Of a stretch of DNA of 64,000 bases, positions 46,465 through 58,174 are shown piece after piece. The notes under the pieces are model-generated. The model did not search any database. It saw only the letters and a program-made list of their open reading frames with translations, and was not told where the DNA came from. Origin of the DNA: Arabidopsis thaliana (Eukaryota; Streptophyta; Magnoliopsida; Brassicales; Brassicaceae); NCBI RefSeq assembly GCF_000001735.4, contig NC_003074.8, forward strand, positions 4,960,101 to 5,024,100, given 5' to 3'. How positions within the stretch are numbered: the stretch's first letter is position 1; every line of letters begins with the position of its first letter. Both the position numbers and the translations under genes were made by a program.

Positions 46465-47589
46465 ATGAGCCAAGAGACAGCGATAGCAAGCTTCAAGAAA
46501 TTCCAACAGTCATGGATCGAGCAGCTACGAAACCACCTGAACCACCTCCGCTCCGCCCAAAACCATCACCGGAACTCTGCTACCGGTGATGAGGAACGGT
46601 TAAGGGAGGCTGTGGACAGAGTGATGGAACACTTTAGAGAATATCACAGGGCCAAGTGGGCTGCGACGGATAAAGACGTCATCGAAGTTATGGCTTCTCC
46701 TTGGGCTTCAGCTCTTGAACGGTCGCTTCAGTGGGTCGGTGGTTGGCGACCAACCACCTTGTTCCATCTGGTTTACACTGAGTCGAGTATTTTATTTGAG
46801 TCTCGTATCGTTGATATACTTCGTGGCTTTCGCACCGGTGATCTCAGTGATCTCTCCCCTTCTCAGTTCAGGTTCTACACGAACCCCTAATTAGCTACTT
46901 TGTTTACTAATCACAACTACTAGTAAAGATTTTTTTATCTAATTTAATAAAATATCCTTAAGTTACGTTGTAATTTGATTGAAGTAATATCGTGATTTGC
47001 GCGTGTTATTGTTTACCAAAACTAATACAGGTTCACTCCTACACCTAGAGATATCAAATATGTAGATTAGTTTAGAACATACGATGTTTATTTGTTTACT
47101 TTTCTTACCAAAAATGTTTTAGAAAGTGAAAAACACATTTGAGGGATAACAATAAATTTGAGAGATTAAAACACTTATTTTACTTTCTTTTTTTTCAATG
47201 TGTAAACAATAACATATGGACTAACTAAACATATTTTGATTACTTAATATTTAATATTTAGGGTTCCATTTGTCAAAGGCAGGACGGTAAGTGAGCTACA
47301 ATGTGAGACCGTGAAGGAAGAGAATGCGATAACGGAAGAGTTGTCGGAGTGGCAAGACGATGCGAGTGACCTTGTCATGGGGACATCGTCAGATCCCGAC
47401 CAGAGGATCCGACGGCTAGCAGAAATCGTCCACCGAACTGATGATCTGCGACTGAGAACGATCACACGTGTGGTGGAGGTCTTGAGTCCGCTCCAACAAG
47501 CGGAGTTTCTTGTCGCTGCGGCTGAGCTTCGTACAGGCGTTGCTGGTTGGGGGACTAGCCACGACCGTCGTCGAAGTTCCGAAGTTTAA
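46465..47589 (+). CDS. DOG1-domain protein
   Basis: Two exons, 46465-46871 and 47262-47589; 735 nt, 244 aa. The protein is almost entirely a DOG1 domain: the opening FKKFQQSWIEQLRNHL, then EHFREYHRAKWAATDKDV, the conserved PPWxSxLE-like segment ASPWASALERSLQWVGGWRPTTLFHLVYTES, and the C-terminal LRLRTITRVVEVLSPLQQAEFLVAAAEL with GVAGWG. The same domain forms the C-terminal part of TGA bZIP factors, but no bZIP region is present here. DOG1 itself controls seed dormancy by binding PP2C phosphatases and haem. This paralogue (probably At3g14880, sometimes listed as DOGL5) has no role I can infer. The intron position after the LSPSQFR segment fits the family. Confidence 0.87.
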
Positions 47590-48650
47590 AGCTAACTAAA
47601 ACCGGTCTAAAGGTAATGAGAATCGAGGAAGAAAAATAGTTTTTGGATATTAATTATATGTTTTTACCATGTTTTTGGTTATCCAGACTGAGTTTGGTTT
47701 TACATGGTTATGAAAACAAAAAAAACTCATATGTTATGTCTCTACGGTTGCAATAAAGATCAACCCACGTGTGGTGCTTGTTAGTTTACCTTTTTTAGTT
47801 AGAATTTTGTGTGTTTGATTTTTTTTATGAGGTAATTATCGGACCTTATTGGGGCTTCTGATAGTTTGTATATAAAAAATACTAAAGACAGAGAATCGGG
47901 GACATGGGTCATTGTTGGTTTCTATAGACCAAGTGGATAAACAGAAAACAAAAAGTCAGCTACAGAAAAAGACATGAAGTGAACGTGGCACTGCCATGTC
48001 TCTTGAAGACATGCAAGAGGACACTTGGTGTGGTACGCGTCCTCCTATCACGGTGTCGATTCCAAACATTTTGTTTGGTTTAGTTTTAAGATTCTTCTTC
48101 GAAAGAATCTCATTTTTAATCGAAAGATATGATGACATGACAAATTTCTTCTTACATAAATTTGCTCTTATAATGTTTATTTTCGTGTAAGTTTTATATA
48201 TTTTCTAAAATATTGAACTTAAACTAGCTAGACCCTTTATAAAAATACTATCAGCCCTTTTATATAATGCTTTGGTGACAACAGAACGACAAGAAAAACT
48301 GAGAAGAGACCTAAAAACGATTATAGCGGTTTTGATTGGTTGAAGATGTGTCACAATTTTTTTTGTTTATTTCGTTTCATTTTTATTTAATATGCTAGTA
48401 AACCTGTTTTTTTTTTTTAAAACTGTATTATAAAAACGTGTCTTGTTAGGCCTTTAAAGCCCAAATAAGCCCAATGAAAGAGGAAAAGAGGAGACACTGA
48501 GATTTGGCCCAAACTAACGCATATATTTGTGTTTTACATTTATACCCCTATGACCGACATCAATTTACCGACAGACTCTACTTTCGAGAATGGCGGGAAC
48601 GTGAACTGAACCCTAATCACCTTTTTTCTCGATTCCCCACCAATGGCTAT
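47590..48650. promoter_or_regulatory. Intergenic region and ZDP promoter
   Basis: It begins with the DOG1-like 3' flank. Near 48449-48473 lie GGCC, AAGCCCA and AAGCCCA motifs (site-II/TCP-type), followed by the ZDP leader. An ATG at 48643 opens a three-codon frame (see findings). No other gene is visible. Confidence 0.5.
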
Positions 48651-51600
48651 ATGATTACAGTAGCCCCCTTCGTGTCTCTTCGTTTCCAGTTCCCTCTTTA
48701 TATAATAAATCGCTCCACTCTCTTTTTCCGAGAAAGAACACAGTATCTCGTCTACAACACCTGTCACATTTTGAGAACAACGGCGAAAACAATGCCGGTG
48801 GTTGCTGAGTACGCGAAGTCGAATCGGTCGTCGTGTAGGTCATGTTCGAACAAGATAGCTGTGAAATCGCTTAGGTTAGGGTTGATTAGCAAAGGACGTG
48901 GCGGGGTTGACATGACCAGGTGGCACCATTTCGATTGTTTTCCGACTGATTCTGAGTCGATTGCTTCCGTTGATGATATTCAAGGCTTATCCGCTTTAGA
49001 GGTTAGGGTTTCCTTACATTTCTGTATTTTGGACTCCCTAGGTTTTTTTTCGTCTAAAGCTTTTCACTTTCGGTTATTTGTGTTAACGCTTGTGCTTATG
49101 GTTACAGAAAGAAGATCAAGATGCTTTGACGAAATTGGTGGAACAATGTGGTAAAGTACCTGCAAAAAAAGTAAGACTTTGGAAAGTGATGCTCTTTAGT
49201 CTCATTTGCTCATATCTACTTTTGCCTAACTGCTTGTATCGGTTTAAACTTAAAGCAGCCTGATGAGAAGAAGGGGAAGGCTAAAAAGCATATAATGGGG
49301 CCGAAGGGGCTTACGAAGGCGGCAACATCTTCAAAAGTTATTGCTGATAATGCGAAATCGAGCAGATCATCATGCAACAGGTGTTCTCAGACAATCGTTT
49401 CAAAGGATCTGAGAGTGGGGCTGGTTACTGAAGACTCCAGGGGATTTGATATAACAAGATGGCATCACTTGGGTTGTTTTCCCATTGATTTTCATCCAAT
49501 TGATTCTGTGGAGGACATTGGTGGATATTCATCGCTTGAGGTTAGTTTTTGTTTACATATTAGGAATTTTCAGTTCAGTGTATAGAGCTTTTGGATGATT
49601 GCATATGACATGTGGTAACTTCGCTAACAATATCTTTTTTATTTGATTCATTTGTCATACTCAACAGAAAGGTGACCAGATGGAATTAAAGTATTTGGCC
49701 GAAGTAAACAAGAAGGATAAAACTTTGATAGATGTACTATCCATATCCCTTGTCATAATATTATAGTCTGTTTCTGCAAATGTAGAGAACTTTACCATTT
49801 CAGGCTTTTTGAAACTAACTTCTTACTTCCTTTGCTGGCAGGATGTCCAGAAGATGGATGAAGGTGATGATGAAGCTATAGCTGATAATGAGCTAACGGA
49901 GGAGACCAAAAAAGGAAAACATTCTCCTGTTGCAAAATTGGTGGAACAACCTGGCGAGCCTGCAAAAGAAGTAAGTTCTGGAAGCAACAATCTTCTTTTA
50001 TGCGAGGAAGAAATGATATGCAGACTTCAGTCTTATTTTCCAACCTAGATGTAGATTTTTGACTGAAATACTTCTTTTAACTGCTTGTATCGGTTAAGGA
50101 TGAGGATGAAGAGAGTAAAAAGCCTGCATCAGATGAAATAAGTGAGCAGAAGACTAAGGATGTGAAAAATTCTCCTGATTCTTCAAAAGTTATTTCTGAG
50201 TATGCGAAATCGAGCAGATCAACATGCAAGAAGTGCTCTCAGACTATCGCTGCAAAGGAACTGAGGTTGGGGCTAGTGACCAGAAACTTCCGTGGCTTTG
50301 ATATGAAACAATGGCATCACTTGGGTTGTTTTCCTGTCGACTCTGATCCAATTGTTTCGGTAGAGGACATTGGTGGATTTTCAGAACTGCAGGTTAGTCT
50401 GTATTTAAAGATTCAGGGGATAGAGCTTCTAGATTATTCATGTATCTTCTGGTAACTAGGATCATTTGAAACAGATGCTATTTGGAATATAGATGTTGGT
50501 ATATAGTTAATTTATTGTCAGGTTGGCATGACATCGTTGTCAGTGTCGTGCAAAATTAACACCCAAACATGTATGTATTCCTTGTTTCTGCTAACACATC
50601 TTTATATTTGATTTATTTTTAATTATAAACAGAGTGGTGATCAGGATGCATTAAAGGAATTGGTCCAACAATGCGGGAAGCAGACTTTGGTAGATGTAAT
50701 AGCAAATCCCCTTTTCATAATATTTGTTTTCTTTGGCGAAAGCATTCTGTTTAAAAGTTTTATCATGTCTTAACCAGAAAATAATTTTAGAATTTATGTC
50801 TAAACTAACTTCTTACTTCATTTCGTTGCGGGATTGCAGAAGATGGATGAAGATAATGATGACACTGAAGCTAAAATTAAGCTAACTGAGGAGACAAACA
50901 AAAGAAAACATTCTGAGGTTAATAAATAGCAATAATCACATCTTTTTATACTATAATTTTGTTAAACTGGAATATTCCTTGACCTGTAATTTATTGTTTC
51001 TTATAAAGGTTGGGGAGATGGTGGAAGAAGATGAATCGCTAACTAAAGCGAAACAACAGATGGCTAAAACACATAAGGTATACAAGCAATGATAAGTATT
51101 GAATACCTTCTAATGGTAGCCACTCTTCATTGTGGAGAAATTATACTTAATGATTTTAAAATATTGTGTTATGCAGGTGAACATGAGTGAGTCAACTTCT
51201 CAGGTCGAGGTTGAAGCAGAAATCACTCTTTCAGCGTCTGATGTGAAGGATAAGTACAGGGTAAGCACTTATAGTGTCTAGTAGGTTAAAGCCATGTATT
51301 CCTGTGTTAAATATTCTTCTTGGAGTTTGTAGCTTTGGCATTTGATCCCTTTTTCGAGTTCTTTTATTTTTCTGGCTGCTAATCTTCTTGTTTCTCAGGA
51401 TGCCAATCTATTACCAAAATGGAAAGCTTTTGAGACAGTTATATTCCTTGAGCGGGTGAGAAATCATCTTCAGATATGATGTACATGATGGTAATATATT
51501 ATGGCCTAATGGTATGTTCCTTTGTTGCATTTTAACAGGATGATGGTCTTAATGATTCAGAAAAAATAGCTGCATTTGACTTTGATGGATGCCTTGCAAA

Positions 51601-52960
51601 AACATCTGTGAAAATGTAAGTAGCTCTTTGGTCACCCATAATATTAGTGTGTTCTCTGTTTTTATGGACATATGGGCTTTTCATTCTATCTCAAGTGATT
51701 GCATTTCTGCAATTTTTGTTTATCCTTTTAATGGTGTTATGCACGAACCTCGTCTTTCAAGGAAAATGAGAAACATTGTAATGTGTCATAATGTTTTATA
51801 TTCCCTTCTTTCTCAGAGTAGGGGCAGATGCATGGTCCCTAATGTATCCTTCCATTCCTGAGAAACTGCAAAGTCTGCACGATCAAGGCTATAAGCTGGT
51901 ATTTTATTTTCAGCTAGAATTAAGTCTTAGGTACTCAATAGTATTGTTTATATAGATTATAGAGTAGCTGATTTTAAATGTTCAACAGGTCATTTTCACA
52001 AATGAATCCAACATTGATCGATGGAAGAACAAGCGGCAAGCTGCTGTAGATTCGAAAATTGGACGGCTCAACAGTTTTATCGAGCGCGTGAAGGTCCCCA
52101 TTCAGGTTAAGTGCTCTTCCGTTTTCATAAGTAAGAACGTGATTGTATCTATTCAAGAACACTGTGTCAACAAACCCTAGCTATTATTATGAGTAATGAT
52201 AAGAAACTATGATGTATTCAATGCCTTGTTCTGTACTTAGTTCATATGGCTTTAATGATTTGTTCCGGCGTATAGGTATAATCAGAGAGAAAATAGTGAT
52301 TCTGTCTTGCTTGTTCTTATTAGTTAACACCCCAAATTTTCAAAGTCTTAAAAGTGCCAATTCCCTACATTGTTGCTGATACTGTGAAGATTATAAATGG
52401 TTTTGTTCTGCAAACAGGTGTTTATAGCCTGTGGAGTCTCAAGTTCTGGTGGTAAAGGTGGTAAAGATGACCTTTACCGCAAACCCAAGGCTGGAATGTG
52501 GCAACTCATGAAGAAGCATTTTAACTCTGGAATTGCAATTGATATGGATAAGTTAGTTTTCTCCCCACCTGCTCCTAAAAACTTGAATTTACCTGAAACT
52601 TCTAGCAATGCTGGAAGATTACACTCATTTGTCCACCAGCCTTACTGATTAAACACTCCGTTTAAGTCCACTAGCACATTTTTTGTTGTTGATACTGACA
52701 TCTGTGCTATGCTCATCAGATCCTTCTACGTTGGGGATGCAGCTGGAAGAAAAATGGATCACAGCGACGCTGACATCAAATTTGCACAGGTATTTATTGC
52801 AAACGTCAGACAATACCCATCCTTTATTTTATAAGTCACCCTATTTACTTTTCTGACTTTCCTCATAGACAACTACTTTCTTTGGTTGCAGGCGAGTGGG
52901 CTAAAGTTTTTTACCCCGGAGGAATACTTTATCCCCTCAAGTACATCGCCAGGGACTTAG
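48651..52960 (+). CDS. ZDP: DNA 3'-phosphatase with three PARP-type zinc fingers
   Basis: Seventeen exons, the first at 48651 (or 48792) to 49001 and the last at 52892-52960; 694 aa from the first ATG or 647 aa from the second (MPVVAEYAKS). Three PARP-like zinc fingers occur in tandem, each with SSCRSC-type Cys pairs and a WHHxxCFP motif, in exons 1, 3 and 6. They bind nicks and gaps in DNA. Acidic/lysine-rich linkers follow. The C-terminal HAD phosphatase has F-D-F-D-G-C-L-A-K-T (catalytic Asp479 and Asp481 in the short form), IFTNES and YVGDAAGR motifs. There is no kinase domain, unlike animal PNKP. ZDP (At3g14890) removes 3'-phosphate left by ROS1/FPG-type glycosylases in base-excision repair and active DNA demethylation. 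The 47-residue extension is basic with one acidic residue and might be an organelle presequence; the downstream ATG has the better initiation context. Confidence 0.93.
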
Positions 52961-53341
52961 CTGTATCAGTCTTGTGCTTGTGTTTGCAGTTTGCAACTTC
53001 TTTTGCTTTTTTTTTTGTGATGAAACTAGTAGCTAGCTTTTGTGATAAAACTAGTAGTGTGCTTTTGTGATCAAAGTATTAGTATGTGTTTTAACTCTTT
53101 TTGTATATTACTGATATTTAAGCGTCAACTAGAGCTTATTGAACCAGGAAAAAGAAACTCCTTTGAACAGGCAGGATTGCAAAGTCAACATAACAAACCA
53201 CTGATAACAAAAAAAGTTCAAATTTCCGACTCATTTACATACATGGGATTGGGAAAGTTTAAAATCTCTTATGATGCTAATAACATACATCAAAAATTCA
53301 CTCTCCTTTTCACTCTTTAATCAGAAGACTCAGACATGAAA
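52961..53341. other. Convergent 3' region of ZDP and the EMB3120-like gene
   Basis: It contains both 3' untranslated regions and a three-copy, 25-bp minisatellite at 53012-53086. I see nothing else. Confidence 0.65.
53012..53086 (+). repeat. Three-copy 25-bp tandem repeat in the ZDP 3' region
   Basis: Units of the form CTTTTGTGATRAAACTAGTA begin at 53012, 53037 and 53062. The first two differ at few positions and the third is more diverged. They lie just past the ZDP stop codon. Confidence 0.8.
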
Positions 53342-53820
53342 TCACTCCTTCTGACCAATCTCGCCTTCCAAAATGGCGTGTCTTGTCAGAACAATCTCTT
53401 TGACAAGGTTTCTGTAAACAAAGGGCCTAACAGCAGCACGGAGAAAGAGCTCAGGTGGAATCCTACTCTTCTTTATCTTCTTCATCCACCTTCCATATCC
53501 TACTGTCTTCCATTCTTCTGGCTTCACTTTTGCCTTCTTACCTCTCATTTCCAACTCATCTCCTTCAATCTCTCCCTTTTCTCGTTCCTCCAATGCCTTT
53601 AACTGCTTCTCATAAAACTTATCTGACACCACCATACTCATCTCCGCAAGCTTCTCCATCCGCTCCGCATTGTTTGTCGCTTTGTTGAATTGCTCTTCCC
53701 AGTACCTCTCATCCTCTTCCGGATCCGACTCCTCTATTTCATCTTCCAAACTGTCTTCTTCAACGTTTCCCTCCACATCGACAACCATGTTATCATCATC
53801 ATCTACTTCTTCCACCTCAC

Positions 53821-53851
<31 letters not shown>

Positions 53852-55192
53852 GTCATTGTCAGCTTCATCTTCAATCCATTCTGAGAACTCAGCCTTCTCT
53901 GAGCTTCCACTAATGCTAATCTCATCCTCATCTTCATCTGGAGCATCACACCCTAACTCCATCTCCTCCAACTTTGCTTTCCATTCTTTTGTATACGGAT
54001 GCAACAGCTCGTTCGGGTGGTTTCCAAGCAAGAACTTCAACACTCTGGACTTCTTTTCATCACTCAACTTCTCATAAGCATTCACCACATCATCCACGAA
54101 AGCTGTCTGTCTCACCTTCAACATCTTACACAATCCTCCGTAATAAGTACTCAACTCCACTCTACCTTCATCATCCTCCACTTCACACACAAATCCAGAT
54201 TCCGTCACCGGGTTTAAATAAGGGATAAGCGAGTTAAAGAAATCTTCTTGAGGCTCAAACCTACACTGAAACACAGGCTTCTTCACATACACAATATCAG
54301 GTCTAAACCAAGCCGCACATTGACATATCAAAGACCGAGACTTGTTCCCTAATCTCCCCATCAAATTCCACTTATCCAACCTCTGCTTCTTATCCGCTTC
54401 CACAACCACTTCACTAACCAACGTCCATTGCTCCCACGGTAACTCACTGAGTCTCCATTTCGGATGCCTGACAAACACCCAAAAATACCTCAAACCAACA
54501 TTCGAATCCAACTCCTTAACCCTCTTCTGAAAAGCTATATTCATCTCATGCTGCTCAATCTTCTCAAACTCTTCATGATTCTCCACTTCACCAATCATAG
54601 TAACACACTCATCAGAGATAGTACCACGAACCGGATCACCAACCACAACACCACGCCACGAGTAAGGTCCAAACTCTCCATACTTGAACCAATCATAAGG
54701 ATGACGCAATCTCGGGTCATCCTTATCCATAAACCGAACCATCCTATCGTAACCAAGCCCAATCATCTCAAGCTCCTCCTCAGTAAACTTATCCGGATGA
54801 CTACTGAGAATCTGACTCCGACTCTTGTCAGGGTTATTATACAATCTATAAAACAAAGATTCCGCTAGCTTCTTCGACTTTTCACGAGCATTCCTCTTCA
54901 CCTGCTTCCTCATATCCGAATCTCCTTCTATCCTTCCACCAGATGAACCTCCTCCAAGCTTTTTCTTGCTCCTCCCGGCCAATGCCCGCACGTCTCGCCG
55001 GAATCCACCATCTTCTCTGAGCAAAAGCTCCGACCTTTTGACACTAAACGCATAATTCCTCTCGGTAATTGCCGGTAAAACCGAAACGATCCTTCGTACC
55101 CCGGAATTGAGTGGAGATTTACGGAAGGAAAAGCTAGGGTTCAGGGTTTTAGAAAAGGATAAATCTTGACTCAGCATTTCTTCTCCCGACAC
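53342..55192 (-). CDS. EMB3120: EMB3120-like plastid protein
   Basis: Single-exon frame of 616 aa on the minus strand. The first 50-70 residues are Ser/Arg-rich and almost free of acidic residues after position 10, consistent with a chloroplast transit peptide. The central region (about 100-420) is conserved-looking with aromatic-rich motifs (HPYDWFKYGEFGPYSWRGVVVGD, FVRHPKWRLSELPWEQW) but belongs to no domain I can name. Residues about 445-490 form a very acidic region with a run of eleven Asp, coded by a GAT repeat, and a coiled, Glu/Lys-rich section and basic C-terminus follow. From memory this is At3g14900, an embryo-defective locus (EMB3120), so it would be essential, with a likely role in plastid gene expression; the mechanism cannot be read from sequence. 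It is divergent from the Rab3GAP-like gene with 139 bp between start codons. Confidence 0.83.
53821..53850. repeat. (CAT)10 trinucleotide microsatellite inside a coding region
   Basis: Ten uninterrupted CAT units on the plus strand encode the poly-Asp run of the EMB3120-like protein on the minus strand. Length changes would stay in frame. Confidence 0.9.
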
Positions 55193-55331
55193 AGCTTAGA
55201 GATGACGTAGCAACTGTAATAATATAAGCCAAACGATACGACGGCGTTTTGCTACTGCGCCATTAGTAATCAGAAAAAGTTAAAAACCTTGTCTTTTTTT
55301 TTTTTTTTTTGGTTCAATAGATTGATTAGCG
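55193..55331. promoter_or_regulatory. Compact bidirectional promoter
   Basis: Only 139 bases separate the start codons of two divergent genes, and these must hold both leaders and both core promoters. Features: a GC-richer ACGACGGCGTTTTGC stretch at about 55238-55252 and a T-run at 55290-55309. No TATA box is evident for either gene. Confidence 0.65.
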
Positions 55332-57466
55332 ATGGCGAAGAGGATCCACCTGACGGAACTAGGCTGCATCGCGTGTGAGGAACTTACTGAGCTCGGTGCG
55401 GGTAAAGAAGGATGGCTCGTGAACAATCCAAACCTTTTGAGTGCACTTGATTCTCACTCTTTAGCCCTAGCCAATCGATTTCTCATATTGATTGTGAATT
55501 GGGGTGATCCTGATGCGCCTCGTGTCAAGATCAGACCTGATCTGTCTCCGATTGAGGCTGAGTCGATTACGGCGATCGAGTGGTTAGTGTTTGATGATGT
55601 CAGAGTCGTCGTTGCGGGGACTTCTTGTGGATATCTCTTGGTTTACTCTGTTACCGGTGATCTGATCCATAAGCAGGTGAAATTCTGAAACTTTTTGGTC
55701 TGCATTGTTAATTTATCGATAGGTGATGTTTGCTTGAAATGCTGAAACATAGGTTTTATGAACATTGTTGTCTCAAAACATTGTGCAGTTCTTTGGTTGG
55801 GTACTTGAAGAGATCTTTAGCTTAGTTCAAGTGATTTTATGGATGAATTACTTATTTTGTATGTGTTTACAGATTGTACATCAAAGCCGTATATTAAAAA
55901 TAAGAGTTCGAGGAACTAAGAAAGATTTGATGCAAGAGACATCCTCTGAGGAGATTTGCATTGTATTGCCTGGTGTTATTGCCCGCTTTGATGGCTCTAA
56001 CATTCAGGTATTGTTAAAAAAACATTCTATTAAAGTATAATTTGTTTGAGGTGATGTTAAGCTAAGTTCTGAGATTTGTTTTATTTCTGTCTTCATAATT
56101 GTAGAGTATGGTTCAGAAATGGGTTCAAGAGAAGAATTCGAACTTTTGGGACCAAAAGAATAGAAAGGGAGATGCAGAAGATACTGGTAGCTTGTACCAA
56201 CGTCTACCGTATCAGATATGGAATGTCAACAAGAATGGTGTGTGTGTTGATGCTACTGTCACTGGCGTAATGCCTCCTCCGTTACTGGAACTCCAGGTGA
56301 GACTAGTGATGTCTATTTGATTGTTTCAAACTAGGAACACACTGATACTGCGGACGTTTTTGAAGTTTATTCCTGTTTATAAATCTGGCTGATTTTATTC
56401 TTTGACAGTCAAGTCAACGTTATTATTGTGCAGTGACCATTGGAGAGGATTCTGTAATCTCAGCTTACAGGTTGGTAATATCTTCATTGATGTTTTCCAT
56501 AGGCTGCTTTCATGGTGTTCTTTTGTTGGTCAAAGAAATCTTTTATGATCACTTTTGTTAATTAGAGTTATTATGTTATGTTTCTTTGGAAGGCTCTCAG
56601 AAGATAGAGGGAGATCACTTGTTGGAGCGATTCTATCAAAAGTTGTGCCTGCAGCTGCTTCAACGATAGCTTCTTTCTCTAAACTGATCTGGAGAAGTAA
56701 TGATCAATCACCAAAGCGAAAGCCAGAAGCCAAGACTCAGTCATTCGCTCGAGGTAGGTTTCATGGGTCTTTAATCCCTACAATTTTTGAACATCCATCT
56801 GTGGTGCTTAACTTTGTTAAAAATGTTGGTACAGCATCGTCCTTGACATGTATAAAGGACTACCCAAGGAAAGGAGAGAAGCTCACGTTATCCCCGAGTG
56901 GAACATTAGCTGCCATAACAGATTCTCTTGGTCGAATACTTCTGCTAGACACTCAAGCTCTTGTAGTTGTCCGGCTATGGAAGGTTTGTTTTAACATCTT
57001 AAATACTTATTTGCTTAAATTTCCTCTCTGTTTTCTTTAAAATTTGAACTTTCTTTGTTAGGGTTATCGTGATGCAAGCTGTGTGTTCATGGAGATGTTA
57101 GCCAAAAAAGATAAAGGAAAATCTGTGATTCACACAGAACCGGTAAAAAGTGATTATTGTCTATGCTTAGCCATTCATGCTCCACGCAAAGGCATCATCG
57201 AGGTAACAACATTGCCATCTCTCAATAACATTATCTTTGTTTTGATTGTATTCTTGATTGATTATGCACTCAATTGAAACCAGGTGTGGCAGATGAGAAC
57301 GGGGCCACGTCTTCTAACGATTCAATGCGCAAAAGGTAGCAAATTGTTGCAGCCAGCGTACAGGTTTGGATCAAATTCTTCATCTTCTCCTTACATTCCT
57401 CTTGAAGTCTTCTTACTCAATGGAGATTCCGGCCAAGTCTCTATGCTCAACCGATCTCTCTCTTAA
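55332..57466 (+). CDS. Rab3GAP regulatory-subunit N-terminal domain protein
   Basis: Eight exons: 55332-55676, 55873-56007, 56105-56296, 56409-56470, 56593-56753, 56835-56983, 57062-57202, 57284-57466; 1368 nt, 455 aa. The whole protein matches the RAB3GAP2 N-terminal region, a WD-like beta-propeller of the non-catalytic Rab3GAP subunit: AIEWLVFDDVRVVVAGTSCGYLLVYS near the start, PGVIARFDGSNIQ, SGTLAAITDSLGRILLLDTQALVVVRLWKGYRDA, and IHAPRKGIIEVWQMRTGPRL near the end. Animal subunits are about 1,400 aa, so this plant form is a short version. In animals the complex regulates Rab3 and Rab18 at vesicle and ER membranes; the plant role is inferred only. No signal peptide or membrane segment is visible. 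Probably At3g14910. Confidence 0.89.
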
Positions 57467-58174
57467 AATATCTCTAAACTAACATATCACGAATTTGATA
57501 TATTCACCAACTTTCTTCAGTTTTTTTCTCAAACCTTTTGTCAATAGCTAAGCCAAGTCTCTAATTGATTATAAGTGCAATTGATGAACAAGAACTTTGC
57601 AATGATTCTTAATGTGTAGTAGTAATCGGTGTTTATGTTTATCTTTTGATAGTTGGATTTGATCATATGATTGTAACTAGATACCTACCGTCTATAGCTT
57701 TGCTTTAAAGATTCAACCAATAGTTTTTATTCTATACGTTTTGCTATGGATTTTCTAGAAAGTAACAATATATTTATGATAGATCTTACATTATAAATAA
57801 ATGTATGTGTTTAGTAAGAAATAACTCAATAAGTGTGCATCACAAAACTAGAATCAATGATCGAAATGGATACAGTAAAGAGAGAATTTTGAATGATCGA
57901 AATTCTCGAGTTTCTCAAGTGTGTAGGAGGGTAATTTGGTCATTGTAGTATATCACCTAATGGAAGCTCTTTTTATATTACAAGGAATGTTAAATAATGA
58001 TCCCAAGAAATAATCAAATCAGCATGTTAATCACTGACTATAATGTAAGGTTTTGTTTTCTTGGAAGCATCTTAAGTAAATAAAAAAAAAGATTAGTATA
58101 ATAATAATCATTAAGAGAGGCTCTTTCTTTAAAATCAGTTTGATTACCAGACAGAGACCAAAAGCAAAAACGTC
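57467..58174. other. Intergenic region upstream of the PNGase A-like gene
   Basis: The region is AT-rich, with the 3' flank of the Rab3GAP-like gene on the left. A TATA-like TTTATATTA at about 57970 is the best candidate core promoter element for the next gene. I see no gene. Confidence 0.5.

Noticed and set aside
53670-54077. Poly-Ser plus-strand frame opposite the EMB3120-like gene
   Set aside because: It is the antisense reading of the GAT/GAA-rich acidic region, so it is low complexity without function.
55290-55309. T-run between the EMB3120-like and Rab3GAP-like genes as a Pol III terminator
   Set aside because: No tRNA-like A or B box or small RNA promoter is present upstream. It is more likely a plain homopolymer in a promoter.
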